64,000 nucleotides of DNA from VGWB01 sp964480945. GTDB lineage: Bacteria; Bacteroidota; Ignavibacteria; UBA10030. Position 1 is the first letter of the stretch, and every line of letters starts with the position of its first letter. Below the pieces are notes generated by a model. The model had not been told where the DNA came from. It ran no database searches and was given only the letters and a program-made list of their open reading frames with translations. The stretch lies in NCBI GenBank assembly GCA_964480945.1, contig CAYZRX010000002.1, positions 1 through 64,000 of the forward strand, in the 5' to 3' direction. This document shows, in pieces, positions 42,460 to 50,634 of the stretch. The position numbers were made by a program, and so were the translations under genes.

Positions 42460-44265
42460 TCATCCGTATAACGGTCCGAAGTTCCTGCACGCCCTGAAGT
42501 CGGCTCCCACGAGATCGTGAGCGCCGAACGCCGTCCACGCGCTCGGGCGGAAGACTTTCTCCTCCGGCACGTTGTGCATGTTCACCGGTATCCGCAGGAT
42601 CGATGCGAGCGTGAGCAGCTCGCTGCCGATGTGTCCGTAACTCAGGACGCAATGGTTCGCGCCCCAGTTGTTCATGACGCTGTAGACGTCCCTGAACGGT
42701 CCTTGGCCGCTCACCCTCGGCGCGAACCAGGTTGTCGGCCAGGCAGGATCGGTGCGCTCCTCCAGGATTCGGTCGACTTTCTCCGGCAGGTCGACGGTGG
42801 TTCCTTCAGCGATCTGAAGCACCGGCCCCAGACCCTTCACAAGGTTGACTCTGAACATCGTGGCGGGCATTCCTCCGCGCGTGAGGTATCCGGAGGAGAA
42901 TCCTCCTCCTCGGAAGTATTCAAGGTTCGCCGGATACCATTTCGTGGCGTCCAGGCATTTCTTCGCCTCCTGCGCCGTGATCTCCCAGAAGGGTTTCATG
43001 ACCGGCTTGCCGTTGATGCTTTGCTGGCCGCACCCGTCGAGCGCCGCCGCGCCCGAGTTGATCAAGTGGAGGATGCCGTCGGCGGCCGGACCGCTCAGCT
43101 TGTGCCCCGTGACTCGTTTCACCGCTTCGGGGCTCCAGTAGGTTCTGACATCGGCGAAGATCTGGGCTGTAGATGTCAGAAGGTGTCCGAAGGCCATTCC
43201 GGTGCCGTTGAGCGAATCATTCTCTGTTGCGACCGTAATGGGCTCACGAATCCCGTTCCAGTCAAAGGAAGAATTGAGGATGGCCTCCAGGAAATCGCTG
43301 TTCGGATAGTGATCCGACCACTGCCGCTGCCCTTGAAAGCCGCCCGCGATTGCATTATGACCGAGCGCTTCCTCCCCGTAGCCCAGCTCGGCAAGCTCCG
43401 GGTTGCCCAGCATCAGATCACGGGCGATGAGCGCCATCTTCACGACCGTCTCCCAGTCCCTGTCCTTTTCCGCGCGGCTCTTTTGGAGCCTTGAAGGATT
43501 GAAGTCTTTTCCCTCCTTACAATTCGACTTGACCCATTGCAGGGCCTTCTTGAACTCTTTGGGGTCGTAAATCCCTTCTTCCATCCTGCGCGTGAACTCG
43601 CTCATGTCGACGCTCTCGACGCGCATGCCGAAGTAGCGCTCGAAGAAGGAATGGTCGACGATTGATCCCGCAATGCCCATCGACACGCCCCCCATGGCGA
43701 GGTATGATTTTCCTCGCAACGTCGCGGCAGCGAGCCCTGCCCTGGCGAACTGCAGGATCTTCCAGCGAACGTCGTCCGGAATACTCGCGTCGCGGGCGTC
43801 CTGGACGTCGCGGCCGTAGATCCCGAAGGCGGGCAAACCTTTCTGATTATGTGCGGCGAGCGTCGCCGCAAGATAGACGGCCCCCGGTCGCTCCGTGCCG
43901 TTAAAACCCCAGATTGCCTTCGGCAGGAACGGGTGCATATCCATCGTCTCCGCGCCGTAGCACCAGCAGGGCGTGACCGTCAGCGAGACGCCGACGCCGG
44001 CACGCGCGAATTTTTCGTCTGTTTGCGCAGCCTCTGTGACGCCCCCGATGCAGGTGTCGGCGATGACGCACTCGACGGGAGCGCCATTCGCGTGACGCAG
44101 GCTATCGCTCAACAGCTTGGCGACAGACTTCGCCATCGACATCGTTGCCTTTTCCAGCGACTCTCGAACGCCCTTACGGCGTCCGTCGATCGCAGGACGT
44201 ATGCCGACCTTCGGAAGACTGCCGATCAGACGATTTTCGTATGAAGTCTTCGGTGCCTTGGCCAT
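42460..44265 (-). CDS. fucI: L-fucose isomerase
   Basis: L-fucose isomerase of 601 residues (591 in E. coli), converting L-fucose to L-fuculose (and often D-arabinose to D-ribulose). Family features: RLIGSLPKVGIRPAIDGRRKGVRESLE at the N-terminus, VECVIADTCIGGVTEAA, VTPCWCYGAETMDM, KSYLAMGGVSMGIAGS, ALGHNAIAGGFQGQRQWSDHYPN with the metal-site carboxylate region, and VNMHNVPEEKVFRPSAW. It is a manganese enzyme acting in the cytoplasm. Its promoter is at 44342-44372 with an overlapping palindrome. No fuculokinase, aldolase or fucose permease is adjacent. Confidence 0.93.
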   Translation of the reverse strand: MAKAPKTSYENRLIGSLPKVGIRPAIDGRRKGVRESLEKATMSMAKSVAKLLSDSLRHANGAPVECVIADTCIGGVTEAAQTDEKFARAGVGVSLTVTPCWCYGAETMDMHPFLPKAIWGFNGTERPGAVYLAATLAAHNQKGLPAFGIYGRDVQDARDASIPDDVRWKILQFARAGLAAATLRGKSYLAMGGVSMGIAGSIVDHSFFERYFGMRVESVDMSEFTRRMEEGIYDPKEFKKALQWVKSNCKEGKDFNPSRLQKSRAEKDRDWETVVKMALIARDLMLGNPELAELGYGEEALGHNAIAGGFQGQRQWSDHYPNSDFLEAILNSSFDWNGIREPITVATENDSLNGTGMAFGHLLTSTAQIFADVRTYWSPEAVKRVTGHKLSGPAADGILHLINSGAAALDGCGQQSINGKPVMKPFWEITAQEAKKCLDATKWYPANLEYFRGGGFSSGYLTRGGMPATMFRVNLVKGLGPVLQIAEGTTVDLPEKVDRILEERTDPAWPTTWFAPRVSGQGPFRDVYSVMNNWGANHCVLSYGHIGSELLTLASILRIPVNMHNVPEEKVFRPSAWTAFGAHDLVGADFRACRNFGPLYG

Positions 44266-44341
44266 CGATGCATCTCCCCATTGGTGTCGCAGGAGGAACG
44301 TTGCGCGTTGTGAAACGTGGTGAATAAGAAAAAGAGGCGAT

Positions 44342-44374
44342 GAACATTACCAGAATATGGCTTGAATGTCAAGC
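44342..44374 (-). promoter_or_regulatory. Promoter of fucI with overlapping palindrome
   Basis: Minus strand: TTGACA at 44372-44367 (consensus), 17 nt, then TAATGT at 44349-44344 (extended box TAATGTTC to 44342). The 15-bp interrupted palindrome GCTTGA-atg-TCAAGC (44360-44374 on the plus strand) overlaps the -35 box, so it may be an operator. Transcription would start near 44337, leaving about 72 nt of leader. Confidence 0.5.
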
Positions 44375-44446
44375 TACTCTGAGCATACGCGAGCGGTTCG
44401 CTGCTCGGTTTCTCCCTGTGGTCCGGTTTTCTCCGCGAGCAGGCAT

Positions 44447-45103
44447 TCATACGATCACAAATGCCCGAACAGGAAAGCTGCCGAACTTCTTTATCTTGAT
44501 CGGGACCGCGAAGAACCTGAAGCCCGAGTCAGGAACGGAACCGAGATTGCAGAGATGCTCTCCGATCGGGATATCCGCTGCGAGGAGGATAGAGTGTGCC
44601 GGACGTGCAGGATCGTTTGTATCGTCGATGTTGAGCGAGTCAATACCGACGAAAGCGGCACCGGAATCCCTCAGCCACTCCGCCGCGTCTTTCATCAAGA
44701 ACGGGTGTCCGTCGAAATACTTCTCGGTTCCCCAGTATCTGTCCCACCCGGTGTTGATCAGCACGGCTTTCCCCCGCACTTCATGTTCCTGCAAGAGATT
44801 CCTGGCGATGGCCGCGGGGCCGCCCTTCGTTCTTACGACGAGCCCCTCGAGATCGGCGAGCGAAGAGAGGGGGAGCTCTGCGAGGTCCTTCGCCCCCGGG
44901 TACCGATGGAATGGAGAATCAACGTAAGTCCCGGTGTTGGTCACCATCTCGATCTTCCCGATGCAGAACTCGGTCCCAGGAGCGTAGCGGCTTCGGGATC
45001 CCTCATGAGTGAGATAATCAGAAATCGTGGGGGCGGGCAGGCCTTTGTACGTGATAAGCCCGTCTTCGATACTGTGGCTCACATCGATGAACGTCTTGCT
45101 CAC
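44447..45103 (-). CDS. Cyclase-family metal hydrolase (kynurenine formamidase-like)
   Basis: Protein of 218 residues in the PF04199 cyclase family (kynurenine formamidase, isatin hydrolase). It has FIDVSHSIEDGLITYKGLPAP (N-terminal substrate region), the metal motif TGTYVDSPFHRYPGAKDL (family form HxGTHxDxPxH; here TGTY replaces GTH-type first ligands but D and the last H remain), LINTGWDRYWG, VGIDSLNIDD and the C-terminal RAFVIV. It probably hydrolyses a cyclic amide or formamide. GTG 45103 overlaps the stop of the small membrane gene by 4 bp. The altered first ligand makes the exact reaction uncertain. Confidence 0.85.
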   Translation of the reverse strand: MSKTFIDVSHSIEDGLITYKGLPAPTISDYLTHEGSRSRYAPGTEFCIGKIEMVTNTGTYVDSPFHRYPGAKDLAELPLSSLADLEGLVVRTKGGPAAIARNLLQEHEVRGKAVLINTGWDRYWGTEKYFDGHPFLMKDAAEWLRDSGAAFVGIDSLNIDDTNDPARPAHSILLAADIPIGEHLCNLGSVPDSGFRFFAVPIKIKKFGSFPVRAFVIV

Positions 45104-45351
45104 GGCCGGTCTTCCGGTGGTTTTTCCTCGCGCGCCGGATCTTCCTCTGCTGGTCGGTTGGAATCCCAGTTTTCGGCTTGTGGGTCATCGATCTTGAGTT
45201 CGCGGAGTTCTTTTGGGAGTTGTGCCGCGAGAGGGTCCGACAGCTCTTCCTCATCTGTGGAAGAGCCTCCCAGCTCCCTGAACTTCATGACGATTCGAAC
45301 CGCCAGAAAGACGATGACGGCGCCCATGATGATCAGAAGGATGTTATACAT
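45100..45351 (-). CDS. Small single-pass membrane protein, unknown
   Basis: Protein of 83 residues. One transmembrane segment at the N-terminus (about 3-21; ILLIIMGAVIVFLAVRIV) is followed by an acidic, proline-rich cytoplasmic or periplasmic tail with many Glu/Asp residues. A strong AGGAGG 5 nt before ATG 45351 and a 4-bp overlap with the next gene argue that it is real. I do not recognise it. It lies between lspA (84 bp upstream) and the cyclase-family gene. Confidence 0.7.
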   Translation of the reverse strand: MYNILLIIMGAVIVFLAVRIVMKFRELGGSSTDEEELSDPLAAQLPKELRELKIDDPQAENWDSNRPAEEDPAREEKPPEDRP

Positions 45352-45435
45352 AGCGGCCTCCTCTCACGAACGGACACCGGCTGCTGTTTCGCGCATGCAG
45401 CCTTTTTCTTGTTCCGATGTGCAGTCCAAGCCGAC

Positions 45436-45942
45436 TCATGCGCCTGCTCGCGACGATCTCGAGGGAAGAGAAAGATTCGAAAGAATCAGCAAAATGAGCC
45501 CGGCGAGGATGGTCAAGTCCGCTACATTGAAGATCGCCGTCTTGAACGGCCCCGCGGCGATCTCGACAAAGTCGATGATAACTCCTCCCTTCAGCACGCG
45601 ATCGACAAGGTTGCTCAGGCCGCCCCCGAGCACGAGCGAAAGCGAGATGACATTGAGCGGCGTCAACCGTCCGCTCACGATCGTAAACGCCAGGATGCCG
45701 AGGAGGGCACAGCCGGCAAAGACTGTGAAGAGCCAGAACCGGGTTTCTTGCGGAAGCTCAGCGCCCAGGCCGAGCATCGCACCATAATTTTCGGAATACT
45801 GGAGATGCACTACGTCGCCGAGCAACCTCACAGGCTTGTCGACGGCCAGCGTTCGCCCTGCAATGGTCTTCGTCGTTTGATCGCAGCCGATGCAAAGGAA
45901 GATGACGAGCGCGATCACGATGCTCCTGCGATCCGTCTTCAT
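45436..45942 (-). CDS. lspA: Lipoprotein signal peptidase (SPase II)
   Basis: LspA of 168 residues, aspartic peptidase of the inner membrane that removes signal peptides from prolipoproteins. Four hydrophobic segments and the conserved motifs CDQTTK (20-25), SENYGAMLGLG, GGGLSNLVDRVLKGGVIIDFV (catalytic Asp in NLVDR) and FNVADLTI (second catalytic Asp). Its ATG overlaps the truA stop by 4 bp. Several likely lipoproteins in this window (LptC, two SPOR proteins, the serine-protease-like protein) are candidate substrates. Confidence 0.94.
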   Translation of the reverse strand: MKTDRRSIVIALVIFLCIGCDQTTKTIAGRTLAVDKPVRLLGDVVHLQYSENYGAMLGLGAELPQETRFWLFTVFAGCALLGILAFTIVSGRLTPLNVISLSLVLGGGLSNLVDRVLKGGVIIDFVEIAAGPFKTAIFNVADLTILAGLILLILSNLSLPSRSSRAGA

Positions 45943-46733
45943 CGCCCTCTCCCTGATTCGATGTTCATCACCGGTGTGAGCCTTTCGAGGGTTCCATCGC
46001 CGGGGTAAAAGACGCGCTCCAAGAACAATCCCGACGGCGGGGCCGTGACCTTCGCCGGAACATCAGACGCACTCGCGAGATACTTCTTGAAATCGTCCAC
46101 CAGCAACTTGCCCTTTCCGATCTCGACGATTACACCGACGATCTGGCGAACCATCTTCCAGAGGAAGTGCGATCCGACGATCCGGATCAGGACCAGGTCC
46201 CCGTGTTCCTCGATCTGGACGCTCCGAACCTCGACCGTCGGCGACTTCTCCTCCAGGTCGTCGGCCGTGAAAGACTGGAAGTTTTTCATCCCGACCAACA
46301 TCTCTCCGGCTTTCCTCATCTCGTTGATGTCGAGCTTGTCTTTGATCCACCAAACGTATCGTTTCCCAAGGGCCGTCCTCCTCCTGGAGATCTGATACAG
46401 GTAGCTCCTCGAAACGGCATCATGCCGCGCGTGGAAGCGGGGTTGAGCTTTTTCAATTTCGAGGACATTGATGTCGGCCGGCAGCTCATCGTTGATCTTC
46501 CGCTTGAGGATCTCCGGCGCCAGCATAGTCCTCGCCTCAAGGTGCGCCACCTGCTGCAACGCGTGGACGCCTGCGTCGGTTCTTCCCGAGCCGTACAGCT
46601 CGAATTCCGACGTTCCCAACACGGTTCTGACTGAATCTCCGAGTTCGCCCTGAACGGTCCGGGCGTTCTTCTGGACCTGCCATCCGCTGTACCGCGTTCC
46701 TTCGTATTCGATATAAAGCTTGAACCGGGCCAT
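45939..46733 (-). CDS. truA: tRNA pseudouridine(38-40) synthase TruA
   Basis: TruA of 264 residues, making pseudouridine at positions 38-40 of tRNA anticodon arms. The catalytic aspartate is Asp53 in GSGRTDAGVHA. YEGTRYSGWQVQ at the N-terminus and the C-terminal ESVEP-like metal/fold segment are typical. ATG 46733 is chosen because MARFKLYIEYEG is the family start; the frame extends to 46805 through the upstream repeat without similarity. It overlaps lspA by 4 bp and heads the truA-lspA-small protein-cyclase run. Confidence 0.95.
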   Translation of the reverse strand: MARFKLYIEYEGTRYSGWQVQKNARTVQGELGDSVRTVLGTSEFELYGSGRTDAGVHALQQVAHLEARTMLAPEILKRKINDELPADINVLEIEKAQPRFHARHDAVSRSYLYQISRRRTALGKRYVWWIKDKLDINEMRKAGEMLVGMKNFQSFTADDLEEKSPTVEVRSVQIEEHGDLVLIRIVGSHFLWKMVRQIVGVIVEIGKGKLLVDDFKKYLASASDVPAKVTAPPSGLFLERVFYPGDGTLERLTPVMNIESGRGR

Positions 46734-46792
46734 GAGAATTGACGTTTCAACGGCCTTCAGGTTGCGCGCCAGGAAAGTGCCACGCACCTTCA

Positions 46793-46825
46793 AGGTCCCA
46801 CGCACCTCAAAGGTGCGTTGGACCT
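46793..46825. repeat. Palindromic GGTGCGT repeat between DUF885 gene and truA
   Basis: AGGTCCCACGCACC (46793-46806) and GGTGCGTTGGACCT (46812-46825) form a 14-bp inverted repeat with one mismatch and a 5-nt loop; an additional CACGCACC copy lies at about 46779-46788. The right arm overlaps the stop codon of the DUF885 gene (46824-46826), so the hairpin may double as its terminator, but it has no T-run. Confidence 0.65.
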
Positions 46826-48050
46826 AGACGACCTCTTGCAGTCCCGAGGGCAGACGTGGCGAAGAGATGAGCCGCGTGAACTCTTCCCAGCGCTTCCCCG
46901 GCCGGTCTGCTGTTCCTCCGCGCGACTCAATGTAGCTCTTGACCAGATCCTGCCCCAGGTTGTAGTTGATAACGTAACTTCGATACGTATCGATGAACCG
47001 GACGCGCTGTTGCGCGCGCTCAGGCGACATCAGTGCGTACGTTACCAGAAACTTCTCAGCTTGAGACCGATTGAATTTCCCGTCCAGATAGCGTCTCGCC
47101 GCCTCGTTATGAGCATAGTTGAGCTTGACGGCCAGTCGGTGTATCTCGTAATATCGCTCCGCCTCGGTCGGATCTATTCCAGCGATTGGGAAGAGGCGCT
47201 CACGCTCGAACGCGACCCGCTCGTTCCCCGGAAACGCGACCTCAATGCCGTAGTTTGCAGTTCCCTCAGCAATCAATGACTGCGGACTGTGCAAAGGATA
47301 CACAGAGAATTCAACCCAGTTCCGTTTTCGAACGAAGTGTTTCTCCAACAGCGCGTTATAGACGTGATGCCCGGGGTATCCCTCGTGCGCCGCGAGATCG
47401 ACCGCGCGGTCGATCGAGATAGGGAGATCGGTGTTGATCTGGATAAGGCTATAGCTGTCGCCCTTGTACCAATTGTAGCCGCTCCACGACTTGTTCTGGA
47501 CGTACTCGATATCGAAGCGCTCGTTCGCGGGAAGGTCAATGTGTTCCTTTGTTCGTCCCCGACATTCCGTGATCGCTGTCTGGAAAACAACCTCGAGCTT
47601 GGCGGACGAAATGGTGAACGCCCGGCGGTAGACTTCGTAACGCTCCGTGATCGGTCTTCGACCGGGCAGCAGGTCTTCCAGTCCGCTGAGCAGTCTCTCA
47701 AAGTGGGCCTCGGAGTACTCCGGCGGGGCCGCATCATACAGCGCCCGTGCTTCTTCAACGAACGTCAGCTTCTTGCCTCTCAGCATCTCGACCCGGGCCG
47801 CCAGGGCCTCGATCTGTTTTACGAGATAGCGTTGACGAAGTTGTAGGATTTCTTCCTGGTTCTCAAGTTGCATCAGTCGGAGGGAGGCGAGCAGGCGCGC
47901 GGCCGCTTCCTGGATGGATTCGAGAGGCATCCCCGCAGCCTTGGCCTCATCTCGCCACTGGCGGGGCCCGTAGTACGCATCGATATAGTCGGTGTCGTGC
48001 TCACCGACGGCGAGGGCAAGTTTGACGTATGACTCTGCGATCTCGTTCAT
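46824..48050 (-). CDS. DUF885-family putative metallopeptidase (short form)
   Basis: Protein of 408 residues. The zinc-binding motif is HEGYPGHHVYN (about 221-231; H-E-x5-H-H arrangement of the DUF885/'HEAxPGHH' metalloproteases) with a downstream glutamate in LIAEGTANYG about 40 residues later. A region INTDLPISIDRAVDLA precedes it. Full-size DUF885 proteins are usually near 550-600 residues; this one is shorter and lacks a signal peptide, so it is probably cytoplasmic. It starts 18 bp after the thioesterase gene on the same strand. Peptidase function is inferred from the motif. Confidence 0.82.
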   Translation of the reverse strand: MNEIAESYVKLALAVGEHDTDYIDAYYGPRQWRDEAKAAGMPLESIQEAAARLLASLRLMQLENQEEILQLRQRYLVKQIEALAARVEMLRGKKLTFVEEARALYDAAPPEYSEAHFERLLSGLEDLLPGRRPITERYEVYRRAFTISSAKLEVVFQTAITECRGRTKEHIDLPANERFDIEYVQNKSWSGYNWYKGDSYSLIQINTDLPISIDRAVDLAAHEGYPGHHVYNALLEKHFVRKRNWVEFSVYPLHSPQSLIAEGTANYGIEVAFPGNERVAFERERLFPIAGIDPTEAERYYEIHRLAVKLNYAHNEAARRYLDGKFNRSQAEKFLVTYALMSPERAQQRVRFIDTYRSYVINYNLGQDLVKSYIESRGGTADRPGKRWEEFTRLISSPRLPSGLQEVV

Positions 48051-48068
48051 GGAATGGCGGACGAACCT

Positions 48069-48500
48069 TCAGCCGGCCGGAGGGAACAGATTTCGGAATT
48101 TTTCCGGAACGTGGACAATCTTCCTTTTCTGATAGTTGAAGAACACGATGCCTGTCTTCGCCCGCGCGATCTCTTTCCCCGTTTCCTTGTTCGATACTCT
48201 ATAGACGAAATCGCATCCGTGAGATTGCAGGTCGCAAACAGCGACTTCGATGCTTGAGACGTCCCCATAGAAAGCCTCGGACTTGTAGACGATCGCCGCG
48301 TCCGCCATGATAATGGCGCTGCCGTCGATGTCCGTTTCCGTGAACCCGTAGTGCCGGAGGAACCGAACGCGTGCCTCGTGCAGCAGCGCGAGCAGTGCGT
48401 CGTTCCCCAGGTGCCCTCCGTAGTTGATGTCCGTGATGCGGAGAGGGATCTCCGTGGAGAACGGGAAATCGTCCGGCAGATCAAGCTTGACGCGAGGCAT
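48069..48500 (-). CDS. Hotdog-fold acyl-CoA thioesterase
   Basis: Protein of 143 residues of the 4HBT/YbgC-like hotdog family: PFSTEIPLRITDINYGGHLGNDALLALLHEARVRFLRHYG is the D/N...H-G-N...E-A-R-xx-F pattern of acyl-CoA thioesterases, with the catalytic aspartate/asparagine in DINYGGHLGN. It hydrolyses acyl-CoA esters in the cytoplasm. ATG 48500 is chosen; TTG 48506 is also in frame. The DUF885 gene follows after 18 bp. The divergent small gene starts at 48642. Confidence 0.88.
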   Translation of the reverse strand: MPRVKLDLPDDFPFSTEIPLRITDINYGGHLGNDALLALLHEARVRFLRHYGFTETDIDGSAIIMADAAIVYKSEAFYGDVSSIEVAVCDLQSHGCDFVYRVSNKETGKEIARAKTGIVFFNYQKRKIVHVPEKFRNLFPPAG

Positions 48501-48641
48501 AACCAAGAGAAGAATGAATATCCGAGTGGTGTCCCGAAGATATTACCAATCTATGGTAGAGAAAATTGTGAACGCGGTCAACGACACCGCGTGATGCAAC
48601 TCTTTGCCGATCGGGCCGTAATCTCAGGGTGGAGGTCTTGT

Positions 48642-48845
48642 ATGGTCAAATTCCTTCTGTGGTTAATCCTGCTTTTCCTTTGCTGGCCCCTGGCGCTGCT
48701 GGCCCTCGTTCTCTATCCGATCGTCTGGCTGCTGCTCCTCCCGTTCCGGATCATCGGAATCGCCGTCGACGGAGTCTTTGAGCTGCTGAAGGCCCTTATT
48801 CTGCTTCCCGCCAGAATCCTTCGAGGATCCCCAGTCAGCTCGTAG
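48642..48845 (+). CDS. Small hydrophobic membrane protein, unknown
   Basis: Protein of 67 residues, very hydrophobic, with two probable transmembrane or re-entrant stretches (about 3-20, FLLWLILLFLCWPLALLALV, and 24-55 with LLLLPFRIIGIAVDGVFEL) and a basic C-terminus (LPARILRGSPVSS). A strong GGAGG lies 6 nt before ATG 48642, which decides the start; the same frame is open upstream only as a shadow of the thioesterase gene. Neighbours on both sides are on the other strand. I do not recognise it; small hydrophobic membrane proteins of this kind are common in envelope biology. Confidence 0.6.
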   Translation: MVKFLLWLILLFLCWPLALLALVLYPIVWLLLLPFRIIGIAVDGVFELLKALILLPARILRGSPVSS

Positions 48846-48896
48846 ACACAATCCCTCGAAGCCCCCAGTACGTGCAATCCCAAGCTGACGGCTCGC

Positions 48897-50090
48897 CTAC
48901 GGTTTGCCGACGTGGATTGAATCCTCCCCGAATTTCTGACGAATCTTGTCCACGGCTTCCATCATCTGCGATCGTTTCCTCTCAGAAGGGAAGAGATCGA
49001 ACTCGAGCTGTCGCTGGTCGACCAATTGAGAGGCCCTCACTCCGAGGAGCCTGATCGCCATGCGGCGCGTGTAGCCGCTCTTGAAAAGCCGTTTCACGGT
49101 TTCGAAGACGACGTTGTCGTCGTGCGTCGCCTCGATCGTTTCCGCACGCGTGATCGTCTTGAAATCGGCGTACCGCAGCTTGAGGGTGAAAGTCTCCGCC
49201 TTCAGATGCCGGTAGCGAAGGGAAGAGCAGACGCCTTCCGTGAGAGCGAACAGAATCTTCTCCAGCTCGGCTCGATCGGCGATATCGTGCGAGAACGTTT
49301 CTTCGGTCCCGATGCTCTTCCGCGTGTGCTCGGTCTCAATGTGCTCGGATCCCAATCCGTTCGCCACATCGTAGATCCACAACCCGTGCTTGCCGAGCAT
49401 CCGGACGATCGACTCGCGCGACCGCGCCTGGATGTCCGCGACACGATGGAAGCCTTTCTTCCGCAGGATCTCACTCGTCTTCTTCCCTACGCCCGGGATG
49501 ACGTCGATGGAAAGCGGAGCCAGGAACTCCTTTTCGGTTCCGTGGGGGACGTAGATGACGCCTGCCGGCTTGACCGTCCCGGCCGCGATCTTCGCGACGG
49601 ACTTGTTCGAGGCGAGCGCGATGGTGCAGGGGAGGCTGAACTCGTGCCAGACGATCTTCTGCAGCTTCTTGACGAAGCCCGGCAGGTCATTGCCGTAGAG
49701 GACCCCGCAGCCGCTGAGATCCAGGTACAACTCGTCGATTGACGCTCGCTCGACGATCGGGGCAAGCTCGAGGATGCGCTGGTACAACCTGTTCGAGTAG
49801 GATGTGTATTCTCCGAAGTGACTGCGGACGACGATGGCATCCGGACAAAGCTGCAAGGCTCTGGAGGTCGGCATCGCAGAATGGATGCCGAGCGCACGCG
49901 CTTCATAGGATGCCGAGGCGACAACGCCGCGTCCGCTGGGGCTTCCGCCGACGATCACAGGCTTTCCATTCAACGCCGGGTTCTTGATCCGCTCGACGGA
50001 GACATAGAAGCAATCGAGGTCGAGATGGGCGATATATTTCTTCGAGGAGGTCAACTCCTTGTGGTTCTCTCTAGCGTATGAGAGAAGCAA
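48897..50090 (-). CDS. dinB: DNA polymerase IV (Y-family)
   Basis: DinB translesion polymerase of 397 residues. Catalytic carboxylates: HLDLDCFYVSVE (Asp24) and ASIDELYLDLSG (Asp119-Glu120). The IVGGSPSGRGVVASASYEARALGIHSAMP finger/palm region, helix-hairpin-helix motif IPGVGKKTSEIL and the little-finger domain follow. There is no clear C-terminal clamp-binding motif beyond RQLEFDLF. The first available in-frame start is TTG 50090, 8 bp after the acetyltransferase stop; a better start could lie at TTG codons around residue 13, so the N-terminus is uncertain. Confidence 0.92.
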   Translation of the reverse strand: MLLSYARENHKELTSSKKYIAHLDLDCFYVSVERIKNPALNGKPVIVGGSPSGRGVVASASYEARALGIHSAMPTSRALQLCPDAIVVRSHFGEYTSYSNRLYQRILELAPIVERASIDELYLDLSGCGVLYGNDLPGFVKKLQKIVWHEFSLPCTIALASNKSVAKIAAGTVKPAGVIYVPHGTEKEFLAPLSIDVIPGVGKKTSEILRKKGFHRVADIQARSRESIVRMLGKHGLWIYDVANGLGSEHIETEHTRKSIGTEETFSHDIADRAELEKILFALTEGVCSSLRYRHLKAETFTLKLRYADFKTITRAETIEATHDDNVVFETVKRLFKSGYTRRMAIRLLGVRASQLVDQRQLEFDLFPSERKRSQMMEAVDKIRQKFGEDSIHVGKP

Positions 50091-50098
50091 GTATCATG

Positions 50099-50602
50099 TC
50101 ACGTTCCCTCTGTCAGTCGATTCAGCGGAGCACCCGCGAGTCGAAACACCGTCCACTCGTCCATCGGCCGGGCACCAAGGCTCTTGTAGAAGCCGATCGA
50201 TGGCTCGTTCCAGTTCAACACAGCCCACTCGAGCCTGCCGCACTTCCGTTCGACTGCCAGCTGCGCCAAATGCATGAGCAATGCCTTGCCGATCCCTTTG
50301 CCGCGCATCGCCGGGCGAACATAGAGGTCTTCGAGATAGATCCCCGGCCTCCCGAGGAATGTGGAGAAGGAATGAAAGAAAAGCGCGTAGCCCACATGCT
50401 GATCGTCATAGAGCGCGAAGACGACCTCGGCAGAGGGATGTTCGCCGAACAACGTTTCCAACAAGATCTCCTCCGTCGCCACGACTTCGTGCGCGAGGCG
50501 TTCATACTCAGCCAGTTCTCTTATGAATGATAGAATCAACCGGACATCCTTCTTCTCAGCCGGCTGGATCTTCAGGCGGGGATCAGATTTTGACGATGGC
50601 AT
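50099..50602 (-). CDS. GNAT N-acetyltransferase (SSAT-like)
   Basis: Acetyltransferase of 167 residues resembling spermidine/thialysine N-acetyltransferases (SAT2-like): ILSFIRELAEYERLAHEVVATEE at the N-terminus and the acetyl-CoA pyrophosphate loop in GIYLEDLYVRPAMRGKGIGKALLMHLA (about 93-119), with the R-G-x-G-x-G-K signature, then CGRLEWAVLNWNEPSIGFYKSLGARP. It acetylates an amine from acetyl-CoA in the cytoplasm; polyamine or thialysine is a guess from similarity. It follows the serine-protease-like lipoprotein gene (32 bp upstream) and precedes dinB. Confidence 0.88.
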   Translation of the reverse strand: MPSSKSDPRLKIQPAEKKDVRLILSFIRELAEYERLAHEVVATEEILLETLFGEHPSAEVVFALYDDQHVGYALFFHSFSTFLGRPGIYLEDLYVRPAMRGKGIGKALLMHLAQLAVERKCGRLEWAVLNWNEPSIGFYKSLGARPMDEWTVFRLAGAPLNRLTEGT

Positions 50603-50634
50603 GGTCGTGTGATCTTGGTGGCTTCAGGAAATTC

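Noticed and set aside
44366..45787. 473-residue + strand frame opposite the cyclase, small membrane protein and lspA genes
   Set aside because: The minus-strand genes have conserved motifs and 4-bp overlaps; the antisense frame is composition-driven.
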